From G016756615 sp050958605 (GTDB taxonomy: Bacteria > Pseudomonadota > Alphaproteobacteria > Rhizobiales > Rhizobiaceae): a stretch of 64,000 nucleotides of DNA. The stretch spans positions 305,631 through 369,630 of the forward strand of contig NZ_JBJHDO010000006.1 of assembly GCF_050958605.1 (NCBI RefSeq). Direction: 5' to 3'. Numbering within the stretch: the stretch's first letter is position 1; each line of letters starts with the position of its first letter. Shown here in pieces: positions 15,071-23,686 of the stretch. The notes beneath the pieces were generated by a model that was given only the letters and a program-made list of their open reading frames with translations, made no database searches and was not told where the DNA came from. The position numbers were made by a program, and so were the translations under genes.

Positions 15071-16375
15071 ATGACCTTCATCATGGCGATGCCCAGGTAT
15101 TCGGGCAAGGTGGCGGCGATCCTCGCCACCGGCGTCCTGACGGCTGCCGTGTTCGTGCTGCCGGCCAAGGCGGATACCGACGCCAAGGCGGTGCTCGCCA
15201 ACTATGCCGACATCGCGCTCGCCGGCTACGAGGACGCGCTGGCCACGGCCAAGCTGCTCGACCAGGCGGCGGACGCGCTGATCGCCAAGCCCTCCGAGGA
15301 CACGCTGAACGCGGCGCGGGAAGCCTGGAAAGCCGCACGCATCCCTTACCAGCAGACGGAAGTCTATCGTTTCGGCAATGCCATCGTCGACGATTGGGAA
15401 GGTCGCGTGAATGCCTGGCCGCTCGACGAAGGGCTGATCGACTATGTCGATGCGAGCTATGGCACGGAATCGGACGAGAACACGCTCTATACGGCCAATG
15501 TGATCGCCAACACGGAGATCGAGATCAACGGCCAGAAGGTCGACGCCTCGAAGATCACACCGGAGTTTCTTTCCGAAACTCTGCAGGAAGCGGGCGGCAT
15601 CGAGGCCAATGTCGCCACGGGCTATCACGCCATCGAGTTCCTGCTGTGGGGGCAGGATCTCAACGGCACCGATGCTGGCGCCGGCCAGCGCCCCTATACC
15701 GACTTCGACAAGGCCAATTGCACGGGCGGCAATTGCGAGCGCCGCGCCGAATATCTCGCGGCGGCAACCGACCTCTTGGTTTCCGATCTCGAGGAGATGG
15801 TCGCCAACTGGAAGGATGGCGGCGAGGGACGGAAAGGACTGCTGGAAGGGGACCCCAACGCCGGTCTCTCCACCATCCTCACGGGCATGGGGTCGCTCTC
15901 CTACGGCGAGCTTGCCGGCGAGCGCATGAAGCTCGGGCTGCTGCTGCACGACCCCGAGGAGGAGCATGACTGCTTTTCCGACAACACCCACATCTCGCAT
16001 CTCTATGACGCCGTCGGCATGCGCAACGTCTATCAGGGTCGGTACAAGCGCGTAGACGGCTCGGTCGTCGAGGGGCCGTCCGTTTCAGAGCTCGTGAAGG
16101 CCGCCGACGCGGCCGTGGACGCCGAGCTCTCCAGCAAGCTCGACGCGACGGTCGCCAAGATGGAAGCCATCCAGGCCCGCGCCGTTGCCGGTGAAGCCTA
16201 TGACCAGCAGATCGGCGAGGGCAATGCCGAAGGCAACGCCGCCGTGCAGGCAGCGATCGATGCGCTGGTCGACCAGACCAAGTCGATCGAACGCGCCGTC
16301 GCGGCGCTCAAGCTCGACGCCATCGCATTCGAGGGATCCGACAGCCTCGATGCGCCCGGCAAGGTCTTCCAGTAG
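15071..16375 (+). CDS. Imelysin-family (M75) iron-regulated periplasmic protein
   Basis: A 434-aa exported protein of the imelysin/IrpA family, associated with iron uptake in proteobacteria. A signal peptide covers about residues 1-34 (ending VLPAKA). The diagnostic GxHxxE motif is GYHAIE at 184-189, followed by FLLWGQDLNGT. The repeated helical-bundle halves (YQQTEVYRFGNAIVDDW early, FSDNTHISHLYDAVG late) are present. Length is typical. GAGGAGAC precedes ATG 15071. It starts the core iron operon, with the bacterioferritin genes and a second imelysin downstream. The biochemical role of the family is unsettled; iron or heme binding is the usual proposal. Confidence 0.92.
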   Translation: MTFIMAMPRYSGKVAAILATGVLTAAVFVLPAKADTDAKAVLANYADIALAGYEDALATAKLLDQAADALIAKPSEDTLNAAREAWKAARIPYQQTEVYRFGNAIVDDWEGRVNAWPLDEGLIDYVDASYGTESDENTLYTANVIANTEIEINGQKVDASKITPEFLSETLQEAGGIEANVATGYHAIEFLLWGQDLNGTDAGAGQRPYTDFDKANCTGGNCERRAEYLAAATDLLVSDLEEMVANWKDGGEGRKGLLEGDPNAGLSTILTGMGSLSYGELAGERMKLGLLLHDPEEEHDCFSDNTHISHLYDAVGMRNVYQGRYKRVDGSVVEGPSVSELVKAADAAVDAELSSKLDATVAKMEAIQARAVAGEAYDQQIGEGNAEGNAAVQAAIDALVDQTKSIERAVAALKLDAIAFEGSDSLDAPGKVFQ

Positions 16376-16437
16376 GAGCCGCTGCCTCCGGCAACCCTAG
16401 CCACCGGCGCCTCGCCGTAGCCAATTCCGAGTTAGTC

Positions 16438-16749
16438 ATGCTGATTTGTCACTGCAACCTGATCACCCAGAAGGAGATCGAAGACACCATCATCCAACTG
16501 CTCGAGAAGGATCCGTGGACACTTATCGTGCCCGCGAAGGTCTATCACACGCTGCAAAAGCGCGGACGCTGTTGCGGCTGCTTCCCAAATGTGGTCGAAA
16601 CGATCATTCGGGTAACCGAGGAATACCACGCACGCTCGGAGGCGGGCGGCGAGGAAGTCGTTTCACACTTGGACCGCGTGAGAGAGTTGCGCGTCCAGTA
16701 CGGGAGCAGGACCCATGAAAGGCGAACCACAAGTCATCGAGCGGCTTAA
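16438..16749 (+). CDS. bfd: Bacterioferritin-associated ferredoxin
   Basis: A small [2Fe-2S] protein that reduces bacterioferritin and so releases stored iron. The cluster ligands are C4 and C6 (LICHCNLIT) plus C45 and C48 in RCCGCFP, the CxC...CxxC pattern of Bfd, with an extra Cys at 46. At 103 aa it is longer than the usual 60-70 aa: the Arg-rich C-terminal tail from about residue 70 corresponds to the region overlapping bfr by 35 bases. The gene pair order bfd-bfr fits donor and storage protein made together. Confidence 0.92.
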   Translation: MLICHCNLITQKEIEDTIIQLLEKDPWTLIVPAKVYHTLQKRGRCCGCFPNVVETIIRVTEEYHARSEAGGEEVVSHLDRVRELRVQYGSRTHERRTTSHRAA

Positions 16750-17200
16750 CGAGGCTCTTTTCCTGGAGCTCGGCGCGGTCAACCAGTATTGGCTTCACCA
16801 CAGGCTTCTCGAAGACTGGGGCTATGCCAAGCTCGCGAAGAAGGAACGCGAGGAATCGATCGAGGAAATGCATCACGCGGACAAGATCATCGAGCGGATC
16901 ATCTTCCTCGAAGGTCATCCTAACCTTCAGTCGGTGGCGCCGCTGCGCATCGGCCAGAATGTCAGGGAAGTGCTCGAATCCGATCTTGCCGGCGAATACG
17001 ACGCCCGCACTTCCTACAAGAAATCCCGCGAGATCTGCCACGATCTCGGCGACTACGTCTCGATGCAACTCTTCGAGGAGCTGCTGAGCGACGAGGAAGG
17101 CCATATCGACTTCCTCGAGACCCAGCTCGACCTGCTCTCCACGATCGGCGAAGAAAAATACGGCCTGCTCAACGCCGCGCCGGCGAACGAGGCCGACTAG
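16715..17200 (+). CDS. bfr: Bacterioferritin
   Basis: Heme-containing iron-storage ferritin, 161 aa. The di-iron ferroxidase ligands are all present at the standard positions: E18, E51, H54, E94, E127 and H130. M52, the heme ligand shared between subunits, is in EEMHHAD. The sequence MKGEPQVIERLNEAL and FLEGHPNLQ is characteristic. Its start lies within the end of bfd (35-base overlap), an unusually long overlap suggesting translational coupling. The cytoplasmic 24-mer would store iron for the heme and iron proteins encoded around it. Confidence 0.96.
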   Translation: MKGEPQVIERLNEALFLELGAVNQYWLHHRLLEDWGYAKLAKKEREESIEEMHHADKIIERIIFLEGHPNLQSVAPLRIGQNVREVLESDLAGEYDARTSYKKSREICHDLGDYVSMQLFEELLSDEEGHIDFLETQLDLLSTIGEEKYGLLNAAPANEAD

Positions 17201-17268
17201 GCATGGGACGATGCGGCGCATCAATTTTCTGAGGCGCCGCGCGCCCGCCGGGCCATCCCGCCCATCAC

Positions 17269-17551
17269 ACCCCCCTCTGTCCTGCCGGGCATCTGCCGCC
17301 TTCAGGGCTACGACATTCACACATCCGGAAATCTCGTTCCTCGTTGCTCGGCAGGTCCCCCTCTCCGTCTCGGCTTCGCCGAGCCACCTCTCCCCCCCTT
17401 CGTGGGGAAGAGGAAGGGCTCCAAGTGCGCGGCCGGCGATTCCTCTCCCCCACGCGCAGCGTGGGAGAGAGGTGGCTCGGCGAAGCCGAGACGGAGAGGG
17501 GGACCTGTCGTACACGCCAAGGGGGAGATGTCCGGCAGGACAGAGGGGGGT
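17269..17551. repeat. Dispersed palindromic repeat, copy B (composite)
   Basis: Ends are CCCCCCTCTGTCCTGCCGGG on the left and GATGTCCGGCAGGACAGAGG on the right, in inverted orientation. Inside sits a second palindrome: CTCCGTCTCGGCTTCGCCGA near 17360-17380 and its inverted partner GGCTCGGCGAAGCCGAGACG near 17474. Two CCCCTTCGTGGGG/CCCACGCGCAGCGTGGG hairpins lie between. It occupies the gap between bfr and the di-heme gene and reads open in one frame, which artificially lengthens that gene. Confidence 0.85.
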
Positions 17552-17588
17552 GCCACGACTTTCACCCCTGTTACAGTTCTTGCCCAGA

Positions 17589-19124
17589 ATGTGCGTCCCG
17601 GCACTCTTTTCCAGCGCCGTGCTCGCGACGCTGGCCTTCGCCACCATCGCTTATGCTGGCATGCCCGAAGCCAAGGGGCTCGAAACCAGCCGTAGGGATC
17701 TCACCGCGGAAGACCTGGCGCGGGTCGAGGCCGTCACGCGGCCGACGACCGACTTCTCCAAGGCGGAAGAGTTCGAGCCCATGCAGGGCGGCGCCGGGAC
17801 CTCGCGCAAGCGCATCAACCAGGACGCCTTCTCGCACTCCTCGGCCAACATCACCTTCGAGGAACAGGGCACCTTCAAGCTCGGCAATGGAATCTTCCGC
17901 AAGCTCTGGGTGTCGTCGCCCTCCTCCACCCAGGCCTCGGACGGGCTCGGGCCCCTCTTCAACGCGCGTGCCTGCCAGAGCTGCCATTTGAAGGACGGGC
18001 GCGGCCATCCGCCCGAGGACAATCCGGACGCGACATCGATGTTCCTGCGCCTGGCGCGCGACGCCGAGACCGTCGAGGAGCAAAAGGCGCTGGCCGACAA
18101 GAGGGCCCTCAACTTCCCCGACCCCGTCTACGGCACGCAATTGCAGGATCTCGCCGTGCCCGGCCTCGCCGGGGAAGGCCGCATGACGATCACCTACGAG
18201 GAAATACCGGTCGAATTCGGCGACGGGACGGCGGTTTCGCTCCGCAAGCCGACCTATACGGTGGACGCACCGGCCTATGGCCCGCTTGATCCGAAAACCA
18301 CACTTTCGGCGCGGGTGACGCCGGCGATGATCGGCCTCGGTCTCGTCGAGCAGGTCCATCCGGCCGATATCCTCGCCAGCGCCGATCCCGACGACCGCGA
18401 CGGGGACGGCATCTCCGGCAGGCCGCAGATCGTGCGCGATCCCTCGAGCGGAGAGCTCACGCTGGGCCGCTTCGGCTGGAAGGCGCAAACGGCGACGATC
18501 CGGCAGCAGACGGCGGACGCCTTCGCCGGCGACATCGGCATCTCCACGCCGGAGGCGCCGAAGCACTGGGGCGACTGCACGGAGGCCGAAGCTGCCTGCC
18601 GCGCCATGCCGACCGGCGTCCAGGAGCGACTGGGCGACGTCGAGGCGCCGCCGCCGGTCATGGATCTCGTCACCTTCTATTCGCAGAACCTTGCCGTTCC
18701 GGCTCGCCGCAAGACCAACGACAAAAGCGTGCTCGCCGGCAAGAAGATCTTCTACGAGCTCGGCTGTGTCTCCTGCCACACGCCCAAATTCGTCACCCGC
18801 CGCGACGCGCCCAACAAGGCCCAGGCCTTCCAGCTTATCTGGCCCTATTCCGATTTCCTGCTGCACGACATGGGCGAAGGGCTGGCGGATGGCCAGAGGG
18901 TGGGCGAGGCCACCGGCGAGGAATGGCGCACGCCGCCGCTGTGGGGCATCGGCCTCACCAAGACCGTCAGCGGCCACACCTTCTTCCTGCATGACGGGCG
19001 GGCGCGCGACCTGGCCGAGGCGATCCTGTGGCACGGCGGCGAAGCCCAGAAGGCGCGCGACGGCTTCGCGGCGCTCGGACATGCCGATCGTGAGGCGCTC
19101 ATCCGCTTTCTGGAGTCGCTCTGA
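17589..19124 (+). CDS. Di-heme oxidoreductase family protein (DUF1111, 'thiol oxidoreductase')
   Basis: A 511-aa exported cytochrome-type protein. A short signal peptide (VPALFSSAVLATLAFATIAY, residues 3-22) precedes the mature part. Two c-type heme sites are CQSCH (129-133) and CVSCH (393-397). The family is regularly found next to imelysins in proteobacterial iron-uptake clusters and is thought to act in periplasmic electron transfer, perhaps on iron. I start at ATG 17589; the frame is open back to 17211 only because it runs through repeat copy B. The stop overlaps the next start (TGATG). Confidence 0.88.
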   Translation: MCVPALFSSAVLATLAFATIAYAGMPEAKGLETSRRDLTAEDLARVEAVTRPTTDFSKAEEFEPMQGGAGTSRKRINQDAFSHSSANITFEEQGTFKLGNGIFRKLWVSSPSSTQASDGLGPLFNARACQSCHLKDGRGHPPEDNPDATSMFLRLARDAETVEEQKALADKRALNFPDPVYGTQLQDLAVPGLAGEGRMTITYEEIPVEFGDGTAVSLRKPTYTVDAPAYGPLDPKTTLSARVTPAMIGLGLVEQVHPADILASADPDDRDGDGISGRPQIVRDPSSGELTLGRFGWKAQTATIRQQTADAFAGDIGISTPEAPKHWGDCTEAEAACRAMPTGVQERLGDVEAPPPVMDLVTFYSQNLAVPARRKTNDKSVLAGKKIFYELGCVSCHTPKFVTRRDAPNKAQAFQLIWPYSDFLLHDMGEGLADGQRVGEATGEEWRTPPLWGIGLTKTVSGHTFFLHDGRARDLAEAILWHGGEAQKARDGFAALGHADREALIRFLESL

Positions 19125-20392
19125 TGATGGATGGTTCGAAAAGCCCCTCACTGTCCTGCCGGACATCTCTCCCCGCATGCGGGGAGAGAGACGATCTCGT
19201 CTCTGCTTTCGCCAATCGCCTGCGTATCCGATTGGCGAAACCCAAGCGGCCAGCGTCTCTCTCCCCGCATGCGGGGAGAGATGTCCGGCAGGACAGTGAG
19301 GGGCATTCCCCGCGCTCGGCCGCAAAGTCCGTCGGCTTGGCACTTCTCGCCCTGACCTTGGCCACTGCTCCCGCTCTTCCCACAGAACGGACCGCATCCG
19401 AAACGGTCGGTGCCGCCGTCGAAGGTTTCGTCAAGCCCGCCTATGCCGCCTTTCGTGGCAGCACCGCCGCCCTGAAATCGACGGTCGGCAAGCTTTGCGC
19501 CTCCCCCTCGCCCGCCGCGCTCGATGCCGCCCGTGCGACCTTCGGCCGGGCGGTCCGCGCCTGGGCCAAAGTCGAGATCATTCGCATCGGACCGGTGACC
19601 GAGGAAAACCGGCTTGAACGCGTCCTCTATTGGCCCGATCGGAAGGGCATCGGACTCAGGCAGGTGCAGGCGGCGATCGCCGACCAGGACGCCAGCGTGA
19701 CCGACCCGGCCAAGCTCGCCGGAAAGAGCGTCGCCATGCAGGGCCTCGGCGCGCTCGAATTCGTGCTGTTCGGCACGGGTTCGGAAGAGCTGGCGACGGG
19801 AGACGCTTTCCGTTGCTCTTACGGCGCGGCAATTTCAGGCAATCTCGACACGATCGCCGGCGCGATCGAGAAAGGTTGGGAGGGCCCCAGCGGCTTCGGC
19901 GCGATCTGGACCGCCCCCTCACCCGACAATGCGCTCTACCGCACCGACGCCGAAGCACTGAACGACCTTCTCGATATTTTCGTCAACGGGCTGGAACTGG
20001 TGCGCGATCAGCGTGTGGGCAGCTTCCTCGGGGAGACGGAGAAGACCGACAAGCCGAAGCAGGCGCTGTTCTGGCGCTCCCAGGGAACCGCCCCAGCGCT
20101 TGCAGGCAATATGGCTGGCATGAAAACCCTGTTCGACGTCTCGGGCCTTCCCGACAGCTTACCCGAGAATTCCCGCTGGATAGCGCAATCGATCGACTTC
20201 GAATTCGGCAACGCCATCCGCGCGGCGGAAGGCGCCAAGGGTCCGGTGGAAGAGGTGCTGGCCGATCCCGAACGGCGCGGCAAGCTCAGCTATTTCAAGC
20301 TGGTCACCACCAGCCTTTCCGAACTGTTCGGCAAACGGCTCTCGGCCGAGCTCGGCCTCACCGCCGGCTTCTCCTCGCTCGACGGCGACTGA
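19124..20392 (+). CDS. Second imelysin-family protein, N-terminus invaded by a repeat
   Basis: From about residue 66 the protein has a signal-like hydrophobic run (SVGLALLALTLATAPALP) and a complete imelysin domain. At the motif position it reads GLGALE instead of GxHxxE, so the His is absent. Residues 8-60 are an in-frame translation of repeat copy C (SCRTSLPACGER ... GRDVRQDSEG). The ATG at 19124 overlaps the upstream stop and is the only ATG before the hydrophobic run. Thus either a 60-residue leader precedes the signal peptide or an unrecognised start lies within the repeat. The rest of the operon continues normally. Confidence 0.85.
   Translation: MMDGSKSPSLSCRTSLPACGERDDLVSAFANRLRIRLAKPKRPASLSPHAGRDVRQDSEGHSPRSAAKSVGLALLALTLATAPALPTERTASETVGAAVEGFVKPAYAAFRGSTAALKSTVGKLCASPSPAALDAARATFGRAVRAWAKVEIIRIGPVTEENRLERVLYWPDRKGIGLRQVQAAIADQDASVTDPAKLAGKSVAMQGLGALEFVLFGTGSEELATGDAFRCSYGAAISGNLDTIAGAIEKGWEGPSGFGAIWTAPSPDNALYRTDAEALNDLLDIFVNGLELVRDQRVGSFLGETEKTDKPKQALFWRSQGTAPALAGNMAGMKTLFDVSGLPDSLPENSRWIAQSIDFEFGNAIRAAEGAKGPVEEVLADPERRGKLSYFKLVTTSLSELFGKRLSAELGLTAGFSSLDGD
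19144..19303. repeat. Dispersed palindromic repeat, copy C (inside coding frame)
   Basis: 160 bases. Left end CCCCTCACTGTCCTGCCGGA, right end the inverted TCCGGCAGGACAGTGAGGGG. Two CTCTCCCCGCATGCGGGGAG hairpins flank a core containing CGCCAATCGCCTGCGTATCC and its partner GATTGGCG. Same length as copy D at 42437 and nearly identical to it. It lies within the first 60 codons of the second imelysin gene. Confidence 0.93.
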
Positions 20393-20394
20393 CG

Positions 20395-21492
20395 ATGGAT
20401 ACCTCGCTGATCGACCGCCGACAATTCCTGAAGGCCGCGGGCACGGGCTTTGCGGCCGCGTTGCTGCCGCGACAAGCCTTCGCGCTGGACACGACCGACG
20501 CCGTCTTTGCCACCGCCTTCCAGCGCCGGGACGGCGGCTATGGCGTGGCCGTTCTCTCGGAAGAGCGCAAGGTCGTGTTTTCCGCCGCTCTGCCCGAACG
20601 CGGCCACGATGTGACCTTCGATCCGGTGTCGCGGCGCTCCGTCGTCTTCGCCCGCCAGCCCGGCACCTTCATGGTGGTGTTCGACCATGAGGAGCGGACC
20701 GAACCTCAGACCATTGCAAGCGTCGAAGGCCGGCATTTCTTCGGCCATGGTGTCTTTTCGCCCGACGGCGCGCTGCTCTACGCCACCGAGAACGATTTCG
20801 ACAATGCCGCAGGCATGGTCGGCATCTACGACGCGCGCGACGGCTTCCGCCGTATCGGCGAATTCCCGACCCACGGGGTGGGGCCGCACGAGATGCTGCT
20901 TCTGGCCGACGGCAGGACACTTGCCATCGCCAATGGCGGCATCGAGACCCATCCGGATTTCGGCCGCGCCAAACTGAATATCGCGACGATGAAGCCGTCC
21001 TTCGCCTTCATCGACCGCGAGACCGGCGCGCTTCTCAAACAGCATTTCCTGCCGGCCGCGCTGCATCAGCTATCCATCCGCCACATGGCGATCGATCAGC
21101 AGGGAACCGTCTGGTTCGGCTGCCAGCACGAAGGGCCGGCAAGCGAGCGTCCGTTGCTCGTCGGCAAGGCGCGGCGCGGCGAAGAGCTCGCGCTCGTCGA
21201 TATGCCCGGCGACGTGCTGGCGGGTTTCCGGAACTATATCGGTTCGGTCGCGGCCAATCCGGCGGCCGGCACCGTCGCCGTCTCGTCCCCGCAGGGGAAC
21301 AGCTACGCGGTGATCGAGGCGGCGACCAGCAAGGTGCTCGCGGTCAAATCGCTGGTCGAAGTGTGCGGTGTCGCGCCCGACCATGCCGGCTTCCGCGCGA
21401 CCACCGGGACGGGCGACATCCTCGCCGCCGACGGCTCGGAGGCGCTGCTCGACGCATATGCCTGGGACAATCACCTGCTCCGGATCGGCTGA
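20395..21492 (+). CDS. DUF1513 protein, Tat-exported beta-propeller-like, iron cluster
   Basis: A 365-aa protein of the DUF1513 family, regularly encoded with imelysins and the di-heme protein. The N-terminus has a twin-arginine signal DRRQFLKAAGTGFAAALLPR. The mature part shows repeated blade-like segments (GHDVTFDPVSRRSVVFAR, HGVFSPDGALLYATEND, VGPHEMLLLADGRTLAIANG), suggesting a WD-like propeller. Function is unknown; export via Tat suggests it folds or binds a cofactor in the cytoplasm first. The ATG is two bases after the imelysin stop, so it is the last gene of the iron operon. Confidence 0.85.
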   Translation: MDTSLIDRRQFLKAAGTGFAAALLPRQAFALDTTDAVFATAFQRRDGGYGVAVLSEERKVVFSAALPERGHDVTFDPVSRRSVVFARQPGTFMVVFDHEERTEPQTIASVEGRHFFGHGVFSPDGALLYATENDFDNAAGMVGIYDARDGFRRIGEFPTHGVGPHEMLLLADGRTLAIANGGIETHPDFGRAKLNIATMKPSFAFIDRETGALLKQHFLPAALHQLSIRHMAIDQQGTVWFGCQHEGPASERPLLVGKARRGEELALVDMPGDVLAGFRNYIGSVAANPAAGTVAVSSPQGNSYAVIEAATSKVLAVKSLVEVCGVAPDHAGFRATTGTGDILAADGSEALLDAYAWDNHLLRIG

Positions 21493-21574
21493 CGGGGACG
21501 CGATCTCGCCGCAGCCGTCGAAACGTGCCGAAAGCCCCGCTTGTCCCGACGCGCCGCATGGGCGCCGGCCCGCA

Positions 21575-22480
21575 TCAGGCTGAAGCCGGCGCGACGCTCC
21601 GTCGGTGCTTTTCCCCATCACCCAGCCGCGCATGGTCGCCGAAGCTTCCCCGGATGAAGGTGGTCAATTGCCGAACCGGAAGGCGCGCCTGCTGGAAGGT
21701 GTAGATCGCGAGGTTGAGAGGAGGCATGGAAGGAAGGCCCTCGGCCTCGCCGAGCCGCCGCCAATGCGGCGGCACCGCCGATTCCGGCAGGACCGTCACC
21801 ATGTCGCCTGAAGCGATCGCCAGTTGTATGCCTTGCACCGAGGACGAAGAGTACCCGATCTTCCAGGGCCGCCCCGCCTTGTCCAATGCCTTCAGGATAT
21901 GCGGCTTGGCCCGGCAGCCGTCGGGAAACAGCGCAAGACGGAGCACCGCCGCCGTTTCGGGATATCGGTTGGGCGCGGCGCACCAGATCTGCCGCTCGGA
22001 GCGCAGGACCTCGCCTTTCGGCTCCATGGCGTCCTGGGTGATGACGGCGATATCCAGTTCGCGGGCTTCCACCATCATCTCGAGCTGGCACGAAAAGTTG
22101 CACCTCAGATCGATGCTGACCAGCGGATAGCGGGGCGCGAACGACGTGACGAGCGCGGAGCCGAAGAAGTCGAGATAGTCGTCCGGCATGCCGAGCCGCA
22201 CGCGTCCCTCATGCGTCGCATCGCTCAGCGAAGCGATCGCCTCGTCCTCGAGGCTGAGGATCTTCTGGGCGTAATGCTGCAGCCGCTCGCCGGCGCTCGT
22301 CAGGGCGACACGCCGATGCAGCCGGTCGAAGAGCTTCTTGCCGAGCCGCTCCTCGAGGCGGCCGACCGCGATGGAGATGGCGGCCTGTGTCTTGTTCAGC
22401 CGCTGTGCGGCACCCGTGAAGGAGCCGGATTCGGCAACCGCCACGAAGGCGGCAAGGGCTTCCCTGTCGAGATGGCGCAT
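21575..22480 (-). CDS. LysR-family transcriptional regulator
   Basis: A 301-aa regulator. The N-terminal winged helix contains LAAFVAVAESGSFTGAAQRL then NKTQAAISIAVGRLEERLGK, typical of LysR. The C-terminal effector domain follows (VRLGMPDDYLDF, ELDIAVITQD). I start at ATG 22480, nine bases after CAGGGAA on the minus strand; a TTG upstream would add eight residues. It is divergent from the TRAP transporter run and is probably its regulator. Paired half-sites in the shared intergenic region support that. Confidence 0.92.
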   Translation of the reverse strand: MRHLDREALAAFVAVAESGSFTGAAQRLNKTQAAISIAVGRLEERLGKKLFDRLHRRVALTSAGERLQHYAQKILSLEDEAIASLSDATHEGRVRLGMPDDYLDFFGSALVTSFAPRYPLVSIDLRCNFSCQLEMMVEARELDIAVITQDAMEPKGEVLRSERQIWCAAPNRYPETAAVLRLALFPDGCRAKPHILKALDKAGRPWKIGYSSSSVQGIQLAIASGDMVTVLPESAVPPHWRRLGEAEGLPSMPPLNLAIYTFQQARLPVRQLTTFIRGSFGDHARLGDGEKHRRSVAPASA

Positions 22481-22579
22481 GGGCGAGTTCCCTGATCGCT
22501 TCAACCGAGGGTTCCGCGAGGGGCCTCAATCCCCGAGAATTGAAGCAGAACCCGCTAAAACGCAAGCTCCCCACGCTGT

Positions 22580-22605
22580 CATAAACGTTACTTATGCCTG
22601 CATAA
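22580..22605. promoter_or_regulatory. Candidate LysR-type operator
   Basis: CATAA-N7-TTATG (22580-22596) is directly followed by a second arm, giving TTATG-N4-CATAA (22592-22605). LysR regulators commonly bind ATAA-N7-TTAT type dyads in the divergent gap beside their own gene. The site lies 84-109 bases before the TRAP binding-protein start and about 100 from the regulator start. Confidence 0.55.
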
Positions 22606-22688
22606 AACATTGAAAATATTGGATTCTATTGTTTACGAATTTTTCTTTGCCTGTCAGTCTCAGCCGTTCCCGATCCGCGAGGCCAACC

Positions 22689-23678
22689 ATGTACCTCTCC
22701 AGACTGACCCGCAACATGCTTCTTGGCGCTGCCCTTCTGGCGGCCGCCATCGCGCCTTTCCCTGGCGCGGCCGCCCCGGCAGACCTTCGCCTCGCTCACG
22801 CGTCTTCTTCCGACAGCCTGATCAACAAGGCGGCGCTCGAGTTTCAGAAGAAAGTCGCCGAGAAGACCGGCGGCGCGCTGAAGGTCGTCATCTTCCCGGA
22901 TGGCCAGCTCGGCGACGAGGATCCGATCGTCGAGGGCGTCGGCGTCGGCTCGATCGACATCGGGCTCGGCGGTTCGGTGGACGCGATCGACCCGCGGCTG
23001 AACGTGACTTCGCTCCCCTTCCTCTTCTCCGACAACAGGGCGGTCCATGCCTTCCTCGACGGCGCGGTCGGAAAGGAGTTGATGGGCTTCGGCGAGGACC
23101 GCGGCTATGTGCTTCTCGGCGCGCTGGATTCCGGTTTCCGCCAGTTCGCGTCGAGCGACAAGTCCATCGCCGGACCCGACGACCTGAAGGGCCTCAAGAT
23201 CCGCACTCCGCCCAATCCGGTCATTCTCGCGACCATGCGCCAGCTCGGCGCGCTGGCCGAGTCCATTCCGTTCGGCCAAGTCTATACCTCGCTCCAGGCG
23301 CATGTCGTCAGCGCCGTGGAACCGGAGATCCGCGACTACTACGATTCCAAATGGTACGAGGTGGCCGACAAGCTCGCCATCGCGAACTATATCTGGACCG
23401 CCAATTGGTGGTTCATGAACAAGGACCGCATGGATGCCCTGCCGGCCGACCAACAGGCGGCGATCAGGGAGTCGGCGGCGGAAACGGTCCAATGGTACCG
23501 TGGCCAGCTCGACGCCACCTATGCGGGCATTCTCGAAGAGCTGAAGGGCAAGGGCATCGAGATCACCGACGTCGACACCAGCGCCTTCCACTCCATCGTG
23601 ACGCCCGTCTACGACGAGTTCGGCAAGGAATGGGGCGCCGACCTCATCGCCAAGGTGCGCCAGGCGTCGGGCAACTGA
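22689..23678 (+). CDS. TRAP transporter solute-binding protein (DctP family), system 1
   Basis: Periplasmic receptor of a sodium/proton-driven TRAP importer, 329 aa. Signal peptide MYLSRLTRNMLLGAALLAAA with cleavage near GAAAPADLRL. The DctP signature follows: LRLAHASSSDSLINKAALEF at the start, LKGLKIRTPPNPV and the Arg-containing organic-acid clamp region mid-protein. I start at ATG 22689; the frame extends to a TTG at 22629 without a ribosome site. The membrane subunits follow directly. Ligand probably a carboxylate, not identifiable further. Confidence 0.92.
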   Translation: MYLSRLTRNMLLGAALLAAAIAPFPGAAAPADLRLAHASSSDSLINKAALEFQKKVAEKTGGALKVVIFPDGQLGDEDPIVEGVGVGSIDIGLGGSVDAIDPRLNVTSLPFLFSDNRAVHAFLDGAVGKELMGFGEDRGYVLLGALDSGFRQFASSDKSIAGPDDLKGLKIRTPPNPVILATMRQLGALAESIPFGQVYTSLQAHVVSAVEPEIRDYYDSKWYEVADKLAIANYIWTANWWFMNKDRMDALPADQQAAIRESAAETVQWYRGQLDATYAGILEELKGKGIEITDVDTSAFHSIVTPVYDEFGKEWGADLIAKVRQASGN

Positions 23679-23686
23679 GGCGCCTC

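Noticed and set aside
17211..17588. N-terminal extension of the di-heme protein
   Set aside because: The extra 126 codons are a translation of repeat copy B, and a proper signal peptide starts at ATG 17589.
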